A stretch of 42,268 bases of DNA from Desulfobulbus sp. (GCA_012729435.1 JAAYDD010000065.1:1-42268); one strand, 5' to 3'. Positions 17,648 to 26,376 are shown, counted from the first letter of the stretch. Numbers and translations: made by a program. Notes: generated by a model not told the origin, from the letters alone.

Positions 17648-19789
17648 TCAGTCCTCCAGCTGTTCGGCAAGGATCTCCACAGTATGCCGCACCCTGACCG
17701 GAGCCCCGTCCTGATCCATACCACCACGGATCTGCATCACACAACCCGGACAATCCATGGCCACCACCGGAGCGCCGGTGTTTTTGATGTTGGTCAGCTT
17801 GCGTTTCAGCATCGGTGCAGAGATTTCCGGCAGCTTCAGGGAGTACGAACCACCCATACCGCAGCAGACATCACATTCAAACATCTCGGTCAGCTGATAC
17901 CCGCTCTTCTCCAGAAGCTGTCGCGGTGCCTGTTCAGCATGCATGGTACGCTTGAGGTGACAGGAATCATGATAGGTGATGGTGCCGAGCTGTTGCCCCT
18001 CTTTAAGTGTGAGCCGGCCCTCGTCGACCAGTCTCTTCACCAGAGTGGAGAAATCAATGGTCCTGGCTGCCAGTTCCCTGGCCTGAGGCAACCATTTTGT
18101 TTCGCCTAAACTTTCAAAGGTGGTGATAAACTCATGATCCAGCGCCACTGTACAGGTCGGACAGGCTGAAACTACGTAATCGGCACGTTCAGCAAGAAGA
18201 GCCCTGATATTGTCAACCGCGTTATTGGCCGCCACTTCATAGGCGCCGCTGTAACGGGCCGGCGCCCCACAACAGGTCTGGTCTTCAGGAAACACCACCT
18301 CAATACCGGCCTTATTCAGAATTCTGATGAGTGCCTCGCCCATCTCCGGATATGCAAAGTCGATCAGACAACCTGCATAAAAGACGGCCTTCTCGGGAAG
18401 ACCCTTCGGCTGGCGAATGGTTTTAAACACATCACGAAAGGGCTTGGCGGCAATGGCCGGCAGACTGCGACCATCGGTGAGATCCGCCAAAAACATCGGC
18501 AGGTGACGGATAAACCTGGTTCCTTTGGCAAACGGTCTCGATGCCAGCGAGGCTGCCCGGAGCATACCGTGAAAAACGCGCCGATTGTTCACAAGGCTGT
18601 AGATGGATTTATGCAGCAACGGCAGCCCCTGCTCTTTTACGAGTCGCCGGCGGATCTCCATGATCAGACCGGGAATATCAATCTTGCCCGGGCAGACATC
18701 CTTACAGGCTCCGCACTGAATGCACAGTCCCTGGATCTCTTCCGAGCTTTTCAACTCATCGTACCAGGCGGTGAGGATCGTGCCGATGCCGCCGGTGTAC
18801 ACCTTGCCGAAGACGTGCCCGCCGACCAGACGGAAAATCGGGCAGACGTTGAGGCAGGAGGCGCAACGGATGCACTGCATGGCCTCCTTGAACATCGGAT
18901 CCGCCGCCATTTCGCTCCGTTTGTTGTCCATGAGAATGATGTGCAGATTCTTGAGACTGCCGTCACTGTTGGGCGTCTGGCCGGAGATGATAGACACGTA
19001 ACTGGTCAGCAGCTGGGCGGTGGCGCTCCGCGGCAGTGCCTTGAGGATCGGAGCGATGTCACTGAATTTCTCCACCAGTTTTTCAATGCCGATCACGGCA
19101 ATATGAATTCTGGGCAGTGAGGTGACAAGACGGGCATTCCCTTCATTTGTGACCAGCACGATCGAACCGGTCTCCGCCACGGCCATATTACCGCCGGAAA
19201 TACCCATATCAGCCCGAAGAAACTTGGGGCGCATCTCCTGGCGGGCCACCTTGACCAGCCTGGGAATATCCGAGGTGAGGCGTTCCTCCACCTCTTTGGA
19301 AAAGAGATCGGCCACCTCCTCTTTTGTCATATGAATCGCAGGCATGACCATGTGCGAAGGCGTCTGACCGGCCAGCTGAATGATCCATTCACCGAGGTCA
19401 GTCTCATTGACCTCGATCCCCTCCTTTTCAAGGAACGAGTTGAGATGGATCTCTTCCGTGGCCATGGATTTTGATTTAACGATGGACCGGACACCGTTTT
19501 CCTGAGCAACTCTGAGAATATACTCCCGGACCTCAGCCGGATCACTGGTACAAAATACCTTGGCCCCTTTTGCCTCCGCATTTTTCTGGAATCGGGCGGA
19601 CAGCTCCTTGAGATGGGCTGCAGCATACCCTTTACGCTCTGCGATGTGTCCTCGCAGGGCCTCGAAATCAATACCTTCATACGCTTTCGCGCGGTTGACC
19701 TTGTAGGCTTCGGAGAACTTCTCCAGTGCTCCGGTCAGGTTGGCATCGTGCAGAGCCCGGTCAATGGATGTCTTGAATTCCTGTTGCAT
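17648..19789 (-). CDS. L-lactate dehydrogenase iron-sulfur subunit, fused LldF-LldE (LutB-LutA)
   Basis: A 713-residue fusion of two proteins that are separate in Bacillus (LutB, LutA) and Shewanella (LldF, LldE). Residues 1-300 are the LUD domain (MGISGGNMAVAETGSIVLVTNEGN near 195-218). Two 4Fe-4S motifs follow: CIRCASCLNVCP at 306-317 and CIQCGACKDVCP at 356-367. The LldE half has two CCG domains, with CCGAP at about 506 and CCGMGGSYS near 655, and the paired Cys of SACPTCTVALD. The complex oxidises L-lactate to pyruvate and passes electrons to the membrane pool. Fusions of this length are known from Desulfovibrio. Its start overlaps the lldG stop by one base (TGATG). Confidence 0.93.
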   Translation of the reverse strand: MQQEFKTSIDRALHDANLTGALEKFSEAYKVNRAKAYEGIDFEALRGHIAERKGYAAAHLKELSARFQKNAEAKGAKVFCTSDPAEVREYILRVAQENGVRSIVKSKSMATEEIHLNSFLEKEGIEVNETDLGEWIIQLAGQTPSHMVMPAIHMTKEEVADLFSKEVEERLTSDIPRLVKVARQEMRPKFLRADMGISGGNMAVAETGSIVLVTNEGNARLVTSLPRIHIAVIGIEKLVEKFSDIAPILKALPRSATAQLLTSYVSIISGQTPNSDGSLKNLHIILMDNKRSEMAADPMFKEAMQCIRCASCLNVCPIFRLVGGHVFGKVYTGGIGTILTAWYDELKSSEEIQGLCIQCGACKDVCPGKIDIPGLIMEIRRRLVKEQGLPLLHKSIYSLVNNRRVFHGMLRAASLASRPFAKGTRFIRHLPMFLADLTDGRSLPAIAAKPFRDVFKTIRQPKGLPEKAVFYAGCLIDFAYPEMGEALIRILNKAGIEVVFPEDQTCCGAPARYSGAYEVAANNAVDNIRALLAERADYVVSACPTCTVALDHEFITTFESLGETKWLPQARELAARTIDFSTLVKRLVDEGRLTLKEGQQLGTITYHDSCHLKRTMHAEQAPRQLLEKSGYQLTEMFECDVCCGMGGSYSLKLPEISAPMLKRKLTNIKNTGAPVVAMDCPGCVMQIRGGMDQDGAPVRVRHTVEILAEQLED

Positions 19790-20337
19790 CAGTTGGGCCC
19801 TCCCAGTTCGTCGATAAAGCAGATGACCAGTCGTGCCGGCCCATGCACACCAATGGTCAGTACCCGTTCAATGTCCGCAGTACGGCTCGGCCCGGTAATC
19901 ATGGCCAGGTAGCCGGCCTTATCCGGGTCGGCATCAGCCAGCCATGCCGGCATGTCAGGGCGCAGACCCGAAGTGGCGATCATGGCGATATGAATAAGCG
20001 GCAGTGTCGAGACCAGTCGTTTATCAGCTGCAGTGGCATCCTGAACCAGAGTGCCGGTATCGGCCAGGGCCCAGTCCACCTGACTGATGCCCACCTTGGC
20101 ACCTGCAGCCAGCTCCCGGGTCACATCAAAAAAAACTCCAGGGATTTCTGCGAGCTGTTTTCGATCGATACTGCCCAAAAATGGACTGTCCGCCACCACG
20201 CAGTACCGGCCATCCTGATCAGTCACCTCTTCCTCTTGCAAAAAATCAACAAGAAAAGCCAATGCATCGGCACTGGTTGTAAAACGGTGCACCTCGGCAC
20301 TGACGCCTTCCGCCTTTACCTTGAACTGTTCGTACAT
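19789..20337 (-). CDS. L-lactate dehydrogenase subunit LldG (LutC)
   Basis: A 182-residue LUD-domain protein. GISQVDWALADTGTLV, the run of conserved residues in STLPLIHIAM, and the ITGPSRTADIERVLTIGVHGP motif near the C-terminus are typical of LutC/LldG. It forms the L-lactate oxidation complex with the LldEF product. I start it at 20337, right after AGGAGGAGG; an upstream in-frame start at 20403 would add 22 residues that run into the operator region and has no ribosome site. It is the first gene of lldG-lldEF, transcribed away from lctP. Confidence 0.92.
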   Translation of the reverse strand: MYEQFKVKAEGVSAEVHRFTTSADALAFLVDFLQEEEVTDQDGRYCVVADSPFLGSIDRKQLAEIPGVFFDVTRELAAGAKVGISQVDWALADTGTLVQDATAADKRLVSTLPLIHIAMIATSGLRPDMPAWLADADPDKAGYLAMITGPSRTADIERVLTIGVHGPARLVICFIDELGGPN

Positions 20338-20423
20338 GCAAACCTCCTCCTGTGTATGCGGCCCGGCAGCTGCGCCCCATGCGTCTGCATACCGGTTTTC
20401 CAACAGTCATGAACGAGAGGTAA

Positions 20424-20440
20424 AATTGGTAAGGTAACTT
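20424..20440 (-). promoter_or_regulatory. PdhR/LldR-like operator half-site 1 (lldG leader)
   Basis: AATTGGTAAG at 20424-20433 equals the left ten bases of the full operator at 20546-20563, after which it diverges; GGTAA...TTACC around it gives a degenerate palindrome. It lies downstream of the lldG promoter, where a bound protein could form a roadblock or loop to the other sites. Confidence 0.45.
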
Positions 20441-20448
20441 TACCCCAT

Positions 20449-20489
20449 CAGGCAAGACCAATATATTTTAACCTATACCATCATGTCAA
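20449..20489 (-). promoter_or_regulatory. lldG-lldEF promoter overlapped by operator 2
   Basis: On the minus strand TTGACA (20489-20484) and TATATT (20465-20460) are spaced by 18 bases. The plus-strand sequence GGCAAGACCAA (20451-20461) matches ten of eleven bases of the full operator core GGTAAGACCAA and covers the -10 box, the expected position for a repressor. Confidence 0.65.
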
Positions 20490-20521
20490 CATACTTTTTT
20501 ATTAAAACGCAAAAAATAATA

Positions 20522-20563
20522 TTGACGGATTCTGCAGAATAAAATAATTGGTAAGACCAAATT
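20522..20563 (+). promoter_or_regulatory. lctP promoter with full PdhR/LldR-like operator 3
   Basis: AATTGGTAAGACCAAATT (20546-20563) is a near-perfect palindrome with the TTGGT-AAG-ACCAA core known for PdhR/LldR of the GntR/FadR family. TTGACG (20522-20527) starts 24 bases before it, so the operator covers the -10 region. The same TTGAC-to-operator distance recurs at glcD. The regulator gene lies at 22651-23370. Confidence 0.75.
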
Positions 20564-20639
20564 ATGGCCTCTTTGTGCCTCAGGAAAAACCAATACGACA
20601 ACAGTGTTTTTTGGCCTCACATCTACAAGGAGAAACAGC

Positions 20640-20744
20640 ATGACCCAAAGACCTCGCTCCATCCAGGATGCAACAGATCCATCGTGCCGTCCGGTAACAA
20701 CTACCCGCAGCTCTTGCCATCACATCCTCAACCTTTCAGCATAA
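20640..20744 (+). CDS. Small leader ORF upstream of lctP (34 residues)
   Basis: The ATG at 20640 is preceded by AAGGAG at ideal spacing (seven bases), better than the site of lctP itself. The frame gives a 34-residue peptide beginning MTQRPRSIQDATDPS and ending at a TAA whose following bases (TAAGAGGT) are the lctP ribosome site; lctP starts 12 bases later. It has no signal peptide or membrane segment and no family that I know. The layout suggests that its translation opens or delivers ribosomes to the lctP start (coupling), or that it is a regulatory leader peptide. It may also be non-functional. Confidence 0.5.
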   Translation: MTQRPRSIQDATDPSCRPVTTTRSSCHHILNLSA

Positions 20745-20756
20745 GAGGTACCCCCA

Positions 20757-22451
20757 ATGTCACTTGCGCTACTTGCCTCCATCGCCCTGCTGCCCATTGC
20801 TCTTGCCCTCGTTCTTATGGTCGGATTCCGCTGGCCGGCCACCCGTGCCATGCCCCTTGCCTGGCTGGTCACCGCCCTGGCCGCTCTCTTTGTCTGGAAG
20901 ATGCCGCTCAGCTTTGTGCTTGCCTCCACGCTGAGCGGATTCGGCGGAGCCATCAATGTGCTCATCATCGTCTTTGGAGCCATCCTCATTCTCTACACGC
21001 TGCGTGACAGCGGCGGCATGGAGACCATCAACCATGGCTTTCACGGCATCAGTCGCGACCGGCGAGTGCAGGTGATCATCATTGCCGCCATCTTCTCCGC
21101 CTTCCTCGAGGGTGCCGCTGGTTTCGGTACCCCGGCAGCCATTGCCGCACCGCTGCTGCTCAGTCTTGGCTTCCCGGCTCTGGCAGCAGCCATGGTCTGC
21201 CTGATCCTCAACTCCTACCCGGTGACCTTCGGTGCAGTCGGTACTCCGGTCTGGTTCGGCCTGTCAAATCTCAAACCCCAGGTCGAAGCGGCCATTGCCG
21301 CCGGCCAGGCCGGTGACATCACCTCCTTTGCCATGTTTCTCAAGGCGATCGGCCAATGGGCTGCCCTCTTTCATCTGCCCATGGTCTTTATCATCCCGCT
21401 GTTTGTGAACATGATGCTCACCCGCTTCTTCGGGAAGAACAGGTCCTGGCTGGAGGGCCTGGGTGCCTGGAAATTTTCCCTCTTTGCCTCCACCTGTTTT
21501 GCCGTGCCCTACGTGGCCACAGCCTTCCTCATCGGTGAGGAGTTCCCGGCCCTGGTGGGCGGACTGATCGCCACCGGCCTGGTGGTCACCGCTGCCAAGA
21601 GAGGATTCCTCCTGCCGGAAAAGGTCTGGGATTTCGGTCCGCAGGCCACCTGGGAAAAAGAGTGGACCGGTACCATTGCCACCGAAGAAAATAAAGAGTT
21701 CAAGGCGCACATGAGCCAGTTCCGCGCCTGGCTGCCCTACGTGCTCATCGGCGTTATCCTGGTGCTCACCCGGGTCAACTTTCTGCCGCTCAAGGCCTGG
21801 CTGAACAGCATCAGCTTTGATGTACACGCCATTCTCGGCTACCAGTCGGTCACCTACTCCATCAAACCCCTCTACCTTCCCGGCACCATCCCCTTCATGC
21901 TGGTGGCCGTACTCACCATCTTCCTGCACGGTATGCCCGCGGAAAAGATAAGGTCCACCTGGATCGACTCGTTCAAGGCCCTGAAAAACCCGACCATTGC
22001 CATGCTCTTTGCCGTGGCCATGGTGGAGATCTTTAAACAGTCAGCCCAGAATTCTCTGGATCTGCCCTCCATGCCACTCGCCATGGCGCAGGCTGCCGCC
22101 GGCATGGCCGGTACCTCCTGGCCGATGTTCACCTCCCTTGTCGGTGCCCTCGGATCATTCATCACCGGCTCGAACACCGTATCCGACCTGCTGTTCGCCG
22201 AGTTCCAGTACGCCACTGCAGCCCAGCTGGGGATCTCCAAGCAGATCATCGTCAGCCTCCAGGCTGTGGGCGGTGCCATGGGCAACATGGTGTGCATCCA
22301 CAATATCGTCGCCGCCTCAGCAACTGTCGGCCTTGTTGGCCAGGAAGGCCTCCTCATCCGTCGAAACTCTCCACCGATGCTGCTCTACGGTCTGATCGTC
22401 GGTACTCTCGGCCTTGTTTTCTGCTACATCATGTTTCCGGGCATCTATTAA
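20757..22451 (+). CDS. lctP: L-lactate permease (LctP family)
   Basis: A 564-residue membrane protein of the LctP/LldP family, importing lactate with protons or sodium. It is hydrophobic throughout, with about 13-14 transmembrane stretches. Family landmarks are FSAFLEGAAGFGTPAAIAAP (about 112-131), LNSYPVTFGAVGTPVWFGL (about 150-168), and SFITGSNTVSDLLFAEFQ (about 462-479) near the end. It precedes the regulator and glcD-glcF and diverges from lldG, which fits a single lactate regulon. A terminator follows at 22486-22537. Confidence 0.95.
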   Translation: MSLALLASIALLPIALALVLMVGFRWPATRAMPLAWLVTALAALFVWKMPLSFVLASTLSGFGGAINVLIIVFGAILILYTLRDSGGMETINHGFHGISRDRRVQVIIIAAIFSAFLEGAAGFGTPAAIAAPLLLSLGFPALAAAMVCLILNSYPVTFGAVGTPVWFGLSNLKPQVEAAIAAGQAGDITSFAMFLKAIGQWAALFHLPMVFIIPLFVNMMLTRFFGKNRSWLEGLGAWKFSLFASTCFAVPYVATAFLIGEEFPALVGGLIATGLVVTAAKRGFLLPEKVWDFGPQATWEKEWTGTIATEENKEFKAHMSQFRAWLPYVLIGVILVLTRVNFLPLKAWLNSISFDVHAILGYQSVTYSIKPLYLPGTIPFMLVAVLTIFLHGMPAEKIRSTWIDSFKALKNPTIAMLFAVAMVEIFKQSAQNSLDLPSMPLAMAQAAAGMAGTSWPMFTSLVGALGSFITGSNTVSDLLFAEFQYATAAQLGISKQIIVSLQAVGGAMGNMVCIHNIVAASATVGLVGQEGLLIRRNSPPMLLYGLIVGTLGLVFCYIMFPGIY

Positions 22452-22481
22452 CCCGCAGACAGGAAAACAGCGTACAGGCAT

Positions 22482-22537
22482 GTCAGCACCGATCCCTGCA
22501 ACTGTTCCGCTTGCCGGGATCGGTGCCTGTCTTTTTA
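22482..22537 (+). terminator. Terminator after lctP
   Basis: GCACCGATCCC (22486-22496) and GGGATCGGTGC (22516-22526) form a perfect 11-bp stem with a 19-base loop, followed by CTGTCTTTTTAT. It ends the lctP transcript, so the regulator downstream probably has its own promoter in 22538-22650, where I cannot define boxes. Confidence 0.85.
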
Positions 22538-22650
22538 TCTCTCCCCGCCCGCTCCAACGGCAGGACATCTCTTTTTATACGTTGCAATTCCAAATGTATT
22601 CAGGTAGATATCCAGTTAATAATCGATCTATTTCTTCATCCTATCCACCC

Positions 22651-23370
22651 ATGAAATTCAAACCGATCAAAGCCAAGAAGATCTCCAACCTGATCGCTGA
22701 TCAGATCCGAGACTCCATCCTTGCCGGTGACTTTGCGCCCGGTGACAAACTGCCACCGGAACGTGAGCTGGCGCAGATGTTTGGTGTCTCCCGGCCCTCG
22801 GTACGTGAGGCCCTCAACCTGCTCGCCTCCATCGGCCTGGTCATATCGTACCAGGGAGGCGGCACGGTGGTACAGTCACTGGTCGATACCGCGAGTGAAA
22901 CCCCGCTCGGTGAGCTGATCAGTCAGCAGCAGGAACGTGTTCTGGAAGTGATTGAAGTACGAAAAGCCATGGAATCCTGGACTGCCTTCTACGCCGCACA
23001 GCGGGCGCTGCCTGAAGACCTGCGCCGTATGGACGACATCATCGATGCCATGCGTAAAAACACCGAGACCACGGAACCCTCCGAAGATCTGGATGCCAAC
23101 CTGCACCTCGTTATTGCGAGGGCCACCCACAACATCGTCTGGCTCCATCTGATGCAGAGTCTTTTCGATGCCATGAAGGAGTTTCAGCGGAGTGTCTGGC
23201 GGGCCGTCTATCTGACCCGGGAAGATTTTGATCTGTTACTGAAGCACCATACAGATATTGTGGAGGCTATCCGTCGTCGCGATCCGGAAGCTGCCCGTGT
23301 AACAATGATGGAACACCTTGATTTTGCCGAGCATCGCAGCGTCGCCTACGTAGCCCGCACCTCCAACTGA
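22651..23370 (+). CDS. GntR/FadR-family regulator of lactate genes (LldR/PdhR-like)
   Basis: A 239-residue repressor-type protein. Its winged helix is classic FadR-subfamily: IRDSILAGDFAPGDKLPPER, then ELAQMFGVSRPSVREALNLL (about 44-63) as the recognition part, and GGGTVV in the wing. The C-terminal FCD domain (about 95-230) has the acidic and His residues that bind metal and a carboxylate effector (LDANLHLVIARATHN, LKHHTDIVEAI). Because palindromes of the PdhR/LldR type lie at both neighbouring promoters, control by lactate or pyruvate is likely. I use the ATG at 22651; the frame is open further upstream but through the lctP terminator, so that part is not coding. No good ribosome site precedes this ATG. 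Confidence 0.9.
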   Translation: MKFKPIKAKKISNLIADQIRDSILAGDFAPGDKLPPERELAQMFGVSRPSVREALNLLASIGLVISYQGGGTVVQSLVDTASETPLGELISQQQERVLEVIEVRKAMESWTAFYAAQRALPEDLRRMDDIIDAMRKNTETTEPSEDLDANLHLVIARATHNIVWLHLMQSLFDAMKEFQRSVWRAVYLTREDFDLLLKHHTDIVEAIRRRDPEAARVTMMEHLDFAEHRSVAYVARTSN

Positions 23371-23475
23371 TTCACGAGCCCGGGAAGGCCACAACCTTCC
23401 GCTCCCCCCACCCCTCTTACAGCCACTGCCGGCCCTGTCGCGCCGGTGCACCAGTCGATCCGGTATATTTTTTAT

Positions 23476-23515
23476 TTGACAGACAACGTGACAAAAGTTA
23501 ATTGGTAAGACAAGT
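23476..23515 (+). promoter_or_regulatory. glcD promoter with PdhR/LldR-like operator 4
   Basis: TTGACA (23476-23481) is followed, 24 bases from its first base, by AATTGGTAAGACAAGT (23500-23515), which shares AATTGGTAAGAC with the full operator upstream of lctP. The identical distance in both promoters argues that both are real and bound by the same regulator. Confidence 0.65.
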
Positions 23516-23589
23516 AACCAGAAAAAATGGTCGTTCCAGAGGCCTGCCCCGGCACCGACCCTTTCCGTACCCGCAGCAAAGGAGACTGT

Positions 23590-24984
23590 ATGCTTGACAA
23601 GGAAATCATGGAGAAACTCGCAGCACTGGTCGGCCAGGATAATATACTGACCGGCAAAATGGACAGGTTGACTTACAGCTATGACGCCACCGCTGACCTG
23701 CCACGGCAGATGCCGGACGTGGTCGTGCTGCCCACCGACAGTAACATGGTGCAGGCCATCGTCCGCTTTGCCCGCAAACATCGTATCCCCATCTACCCGC
23801 GCGGGGCCGGCACCAACCTGAGCGGCGGCACGATACCGATCAAACAGGGGATCGTCCTCTCCTTTCAGAAGATGAACAGGATCCTTGATGTCGATCCGGC
23901 CAACCTCACCGCCGTGGTCCAGCCCGGGGTGGTCATCGGCGCCCTCAACGCGGCCGTGGCTCCGCACGGTCTGATCTATCCTCCTGACCCCGGTACTGTG
24001 GCCACTGCCACCATGGGCGGTTCGGCGGCAGAGAACTCGGGCGGCCTGCGCGGTCTCAAATACGGTGTTACCAAGAACTACATCATGGGTATGGAAGTGG
24101 TGCTGGCCAACGGTGACAAGGTCCGCTTCGGCGGCAAGACGGTGAAAAATGTCACGGCCTACGACTTCGCTACCCTGTTCATCGGCTCTGAAGGAACGCT
24201 CGGCATCATCACCGAACTGACTGCCAAACTCATCCCTGCCCCAAGATTCCGCCGCACCATGACCGGGGCCTTTTCCACCCTGGCCGATGCGGGCAACGCT
24301 GTGGCCGGCATCATTGCCGCCCAGGTCATCCCCGCCACCCTGGAGATCATGGACAGGATGACCATCCAGACCGTGGAGAACTTCGCTCACATCGGCCTGC
24401 CCACCGAGGCCGAGGCCCTCCTGCTGATCGAGGTGGACGGCATGTCCGCAGACCTGGTCCAGGCCGAAGCTGAGGCAGTGATCCAGGTGGTCCGGGACAA
24501 CCACGGCGACCTGTGCACCGCGGAAACCGACCAGGAGCGAGACCAGCTGTGGACCGCGCGGCGCAACGCCCTGCCCGCCCTGGCCTCGCTGAACAACACG
24601 GTCATCCTTGAAGATGCCACTGTGCCCCGCTCGCGCATCACCGACATGCTCGTTGCCTGCGAACAGATCGGCAAAAAGTACAATCTGACGCTCGGCACCT
24701 TCGGCCACGCCGGTGACGGCAACCTGCATCCGACCATCCTCTGCGACAAGCACAACGAAGATGAGATGGCACGGATGCACCAGGCGGTGGACGAGATCTT
24801 TCAGGTCGCACTTGAGTTCGGCGGCACGCTCTCCGGCGAACACGGCATCGGCATGGCCAAGATGCGCTATCTCGGTAACGAACTGGGTGAAAGCGGCCTC
24901 AACCTGATACGTACCATCAAAGAATCGCTCGACCCCGATTACCTGCTTAACCCGGGCAAGATGGTGCCCGCGCACGAGGTGTAA
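23590..24984 (+). CDS. FAD-linked D-lactate/glycolate dehydrogenase subunit (GlcD-like)
   Basis: A 464-residue flavoprotein of the FAD_binding_4/FAD-oxidase_C type. The FAD pocket is visible in IYPRGAGTNLSGGTIP (about 62-77) and in DPGTVATATMGGSAAENSGG (about 133-152); the C-terminal part has GTFGHAGDGNLHPTI (about 371-385) and SGEHGIGMAKMRYL (about 415-428), with the conserved His residues. Such proteins oxidise D-lactate or glycolate; in Desulfovibrio the matching pair acts as D-lactate dehydrogenase. AAAGGAGA before 23590 decides the start over the in-frame ATG at 23527, which lies next to the operator. It is followed by glcF after two bases. Confidence 0.9.
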   Translation: MLDKEIMEKLAALVGQDNILTGKMDRLTYSYDATADLPRQMPDVVVLPTDSNMVQAIVRFARKHRIPIYPRGAGTNLSGGTIPIKQGIVLSFQKMNRILDVDPANLTAVVQPGVVIGALNAAVAPHGLIYPPDPGTVATATMGGSAAENSGGLRGLKYGVTKNYIMGMEVVLANGDKVRFGGKTVKNVTAYDFATLFIGSEGTLGIITELTAKLIPAPRFRRTMTGAFSTLADAGNAVAGIIAAQVIPATLEIMDRMTIQTVENFAHIGLPTEAEALLLIEVDGMSADLVQAEAEAVIQVVRDNHGDLCTAETDQERDQLWTARRNALPALASLNNTVILEDATVPRSRITDMLVACEQIGKKYNLTLGTFGHAGDGNLHPTILCDKHNEDEMARMHQAVDEIFQVALEFGGTLSGEHGIGMAKMRYLGNELGESGLNLIRTIKESLDPDYLLNPGKMVPAHEV

Positions 24985-24986
24985 TC

Positions 24987-26321
24987 ATGACCGAGACCAC
25001 AACCGCCACCCGGCCGAGCAAGACCTACCATGATGAACTCGCGATCATCCGCGCGGAACTCGACAAGTGCATGAAATGCGGTAACTGTATGGCTGTCTGC
25101 CCGGTGTACGGGGTGGAACGAAAGGAGGCCGCGGTCACACGGTCCAAGGTCGCTGTGGCACAGGCCGTGCTCGATGGTGACCTCGAACTGGACGATCCGG
25201 AAGTTTACGAGATGGCGTTCAACTGCCTGGTGTGCAAGTCCTGCATGATCAACTGTCCGACCAAAGTCAACTTCGACCATATCATGCTTGCCCTGCGTGC
25301 CGCCCTAGTGCGCAAGAACGGTCTGCCCTGGCTGAAGAAGATGATCTTCTCCACCCTCAGGCATCCGAAGCTGTTCGATGCCGGTATGCGCCTCGGCGCG
25401 ACCATGCAGTCCCTCGTGTTCCGCAGCGAGAAAGAGAGTCGGGCAATCTCACCGCGTTCGCCCTTTTCCCTGGTCGGCGGCACCATCGGTTTCGATGCCG
25501 AGCGCAAGCTGCCCGGCCTGAACAGTACGCCACTGCGCGAACAGGTGCCCGAGGTGGTGCGGGTGACTGATCCGGTCGCCAGCGTGGCGTTTTTCACTGG
25601 CGACTCACTGAATTACTTCTATCCTGAGGCTGGCCGGGACCTGATTGAGGTGCTCACCGCCAACAACATCGAGGTCCATATCCCTAAGGGGCAGAACTGC
25701 TGCGGTGTTCCTGTGCTGGTACACGGCGATATTGATACCGTCCGCACTCTGGCCAGAAACAACATCGATGTGTTCGAGGCCACCGGCTGCGACTACCTGA
25801 TTACCGGCTGCGGTTCCTGCGGCGGTGCCTGGCAGCACGACTACAGCGAACTGCTGGCAAACGACCCGATCTACGGACCCAAAGCCGAGAAGTGGGCCAA
25901 ACAGACCTATGACATCTCGACCTTCCTCACCCGCATCGTCCGGCTGCGTGCACCACAGGGCCGGATCGACAAGGTGGTGACCTACCACGATTCCTGTCAC
26001 CTGAAGAAATCCATGGGAGTGGCGGCGGAACCGCGCGAGATCCTGCACCTGATCCCGGGCGTCACGTTCAGGGAGATGAGTGCTCCGGACGCCTGTTGCG
26101 GCAGCGGCGGCTCATACGTGCTCACCCACTTCCAGACCGCTTCGACAATCGGCCGGAAAAAAGCCGAGGACATCGACAGGACCGGTGCGGAGACCGTATC
26201 CGTGGGTTGCCCTGCCTGCATGATGCAGCTGCTCGACAATGTCCATCGTTTTGGCGCCCACCAGGAGGTGACACACTTTATCAGCCTGCTGGCTGAGTCC
26301 TATCGGAGGGAAAAAAACTGA
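24987..26321 (+). CDS. Iron-sulfur partner of the D-lactate/glycolate dehydrogenase (GlcF-like)
   Basis: A 444-residue protein with two 4Fe-4S motifs, CMKCGNCMAVCP (about 28-39) and CLVCKSCMINCP (about 79-90), and two CCG domains, the first with NCCGVPVLVHG and CGSCGGAWQHD, the second with YHDSCHLKKSMG and DACCGSGGSYVL. It takes electrons from the GlcD-like flavoprotein and hands them to the quinone pool or a heterodisulfide-reductase-like acceptor. Two bases separate it from glcD. A hairpin terminator follows at 26336-26368. Confidence 0.92.
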   Translation: MTETTTATRPSKTYHDELAIIRAELDKCMKCGNCMAVCPVYGVERKEAAVTRSKVAVAQAVLDGDLELDDPEVYEMAFNCLVCKSCMINCPTKVNFDHIMLALRAALVRKNGLPWLKKMIFSTLRHPKLFDAGMRLGATMQSLVFRSEKESRAISPRSPFSLVGGTIGFDAERKLPGLNSTPLREQVPEVVRVTDPVASVAFFTGDSLNYFYPEAGRDLIEVLTANNIEVHIPKGQNCCGVPVLVHGDIDTVRTLARNNIDVFEATGCDYLITGCGSCGGAWQHDYSELLANDPIYGPKAEKWAKQTYDISTFLTRIVRLRAPQGRIDKVVTYHDSCHLKKSMGVAAEPREILHLIPGVTFREMSAPDACCGSGGSYVLTHFQTASTIGRKKAEDIDRTGAETVSVGCPACMMQLLDNVHRFGAHQEVTHFISLLAESYRREKN

Positions 26322-26335
26322 TTCAGCAAGGTGAT

Positions 26336-26368
26336 GCCGGGCCGCGACCATGATCTATGCCGCCCGGC
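26336..26368. terminator. Convergent terminator hairpin
   Basis: GCCGGGC (26336-26342) and GCCCGGC (26362-26368) are a perfect 7-bp inverted repeat between two convergent genes. A short T-rich stretch (TTATTCTT) follows eight bases later on the plus strand. Confidence 0.5.
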
Positions 26369-26376
26369 AATCCGGG

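Noticed and set aside
22414-22650. N-terminal extension of the GntR/FadR regulator
   Set aside because: It runs through the end of lctP and its terminator hairpin; the family N-terminus begins at 22651.
23236-24975. A 579-residue open frame antisense to glcD
   Set aside because: It is the complement of a well-conserved flavoprotein gene in a GC-rich region, is full of His/Gly/Asp/Val typical of antisense frames, and has no ribosome site.
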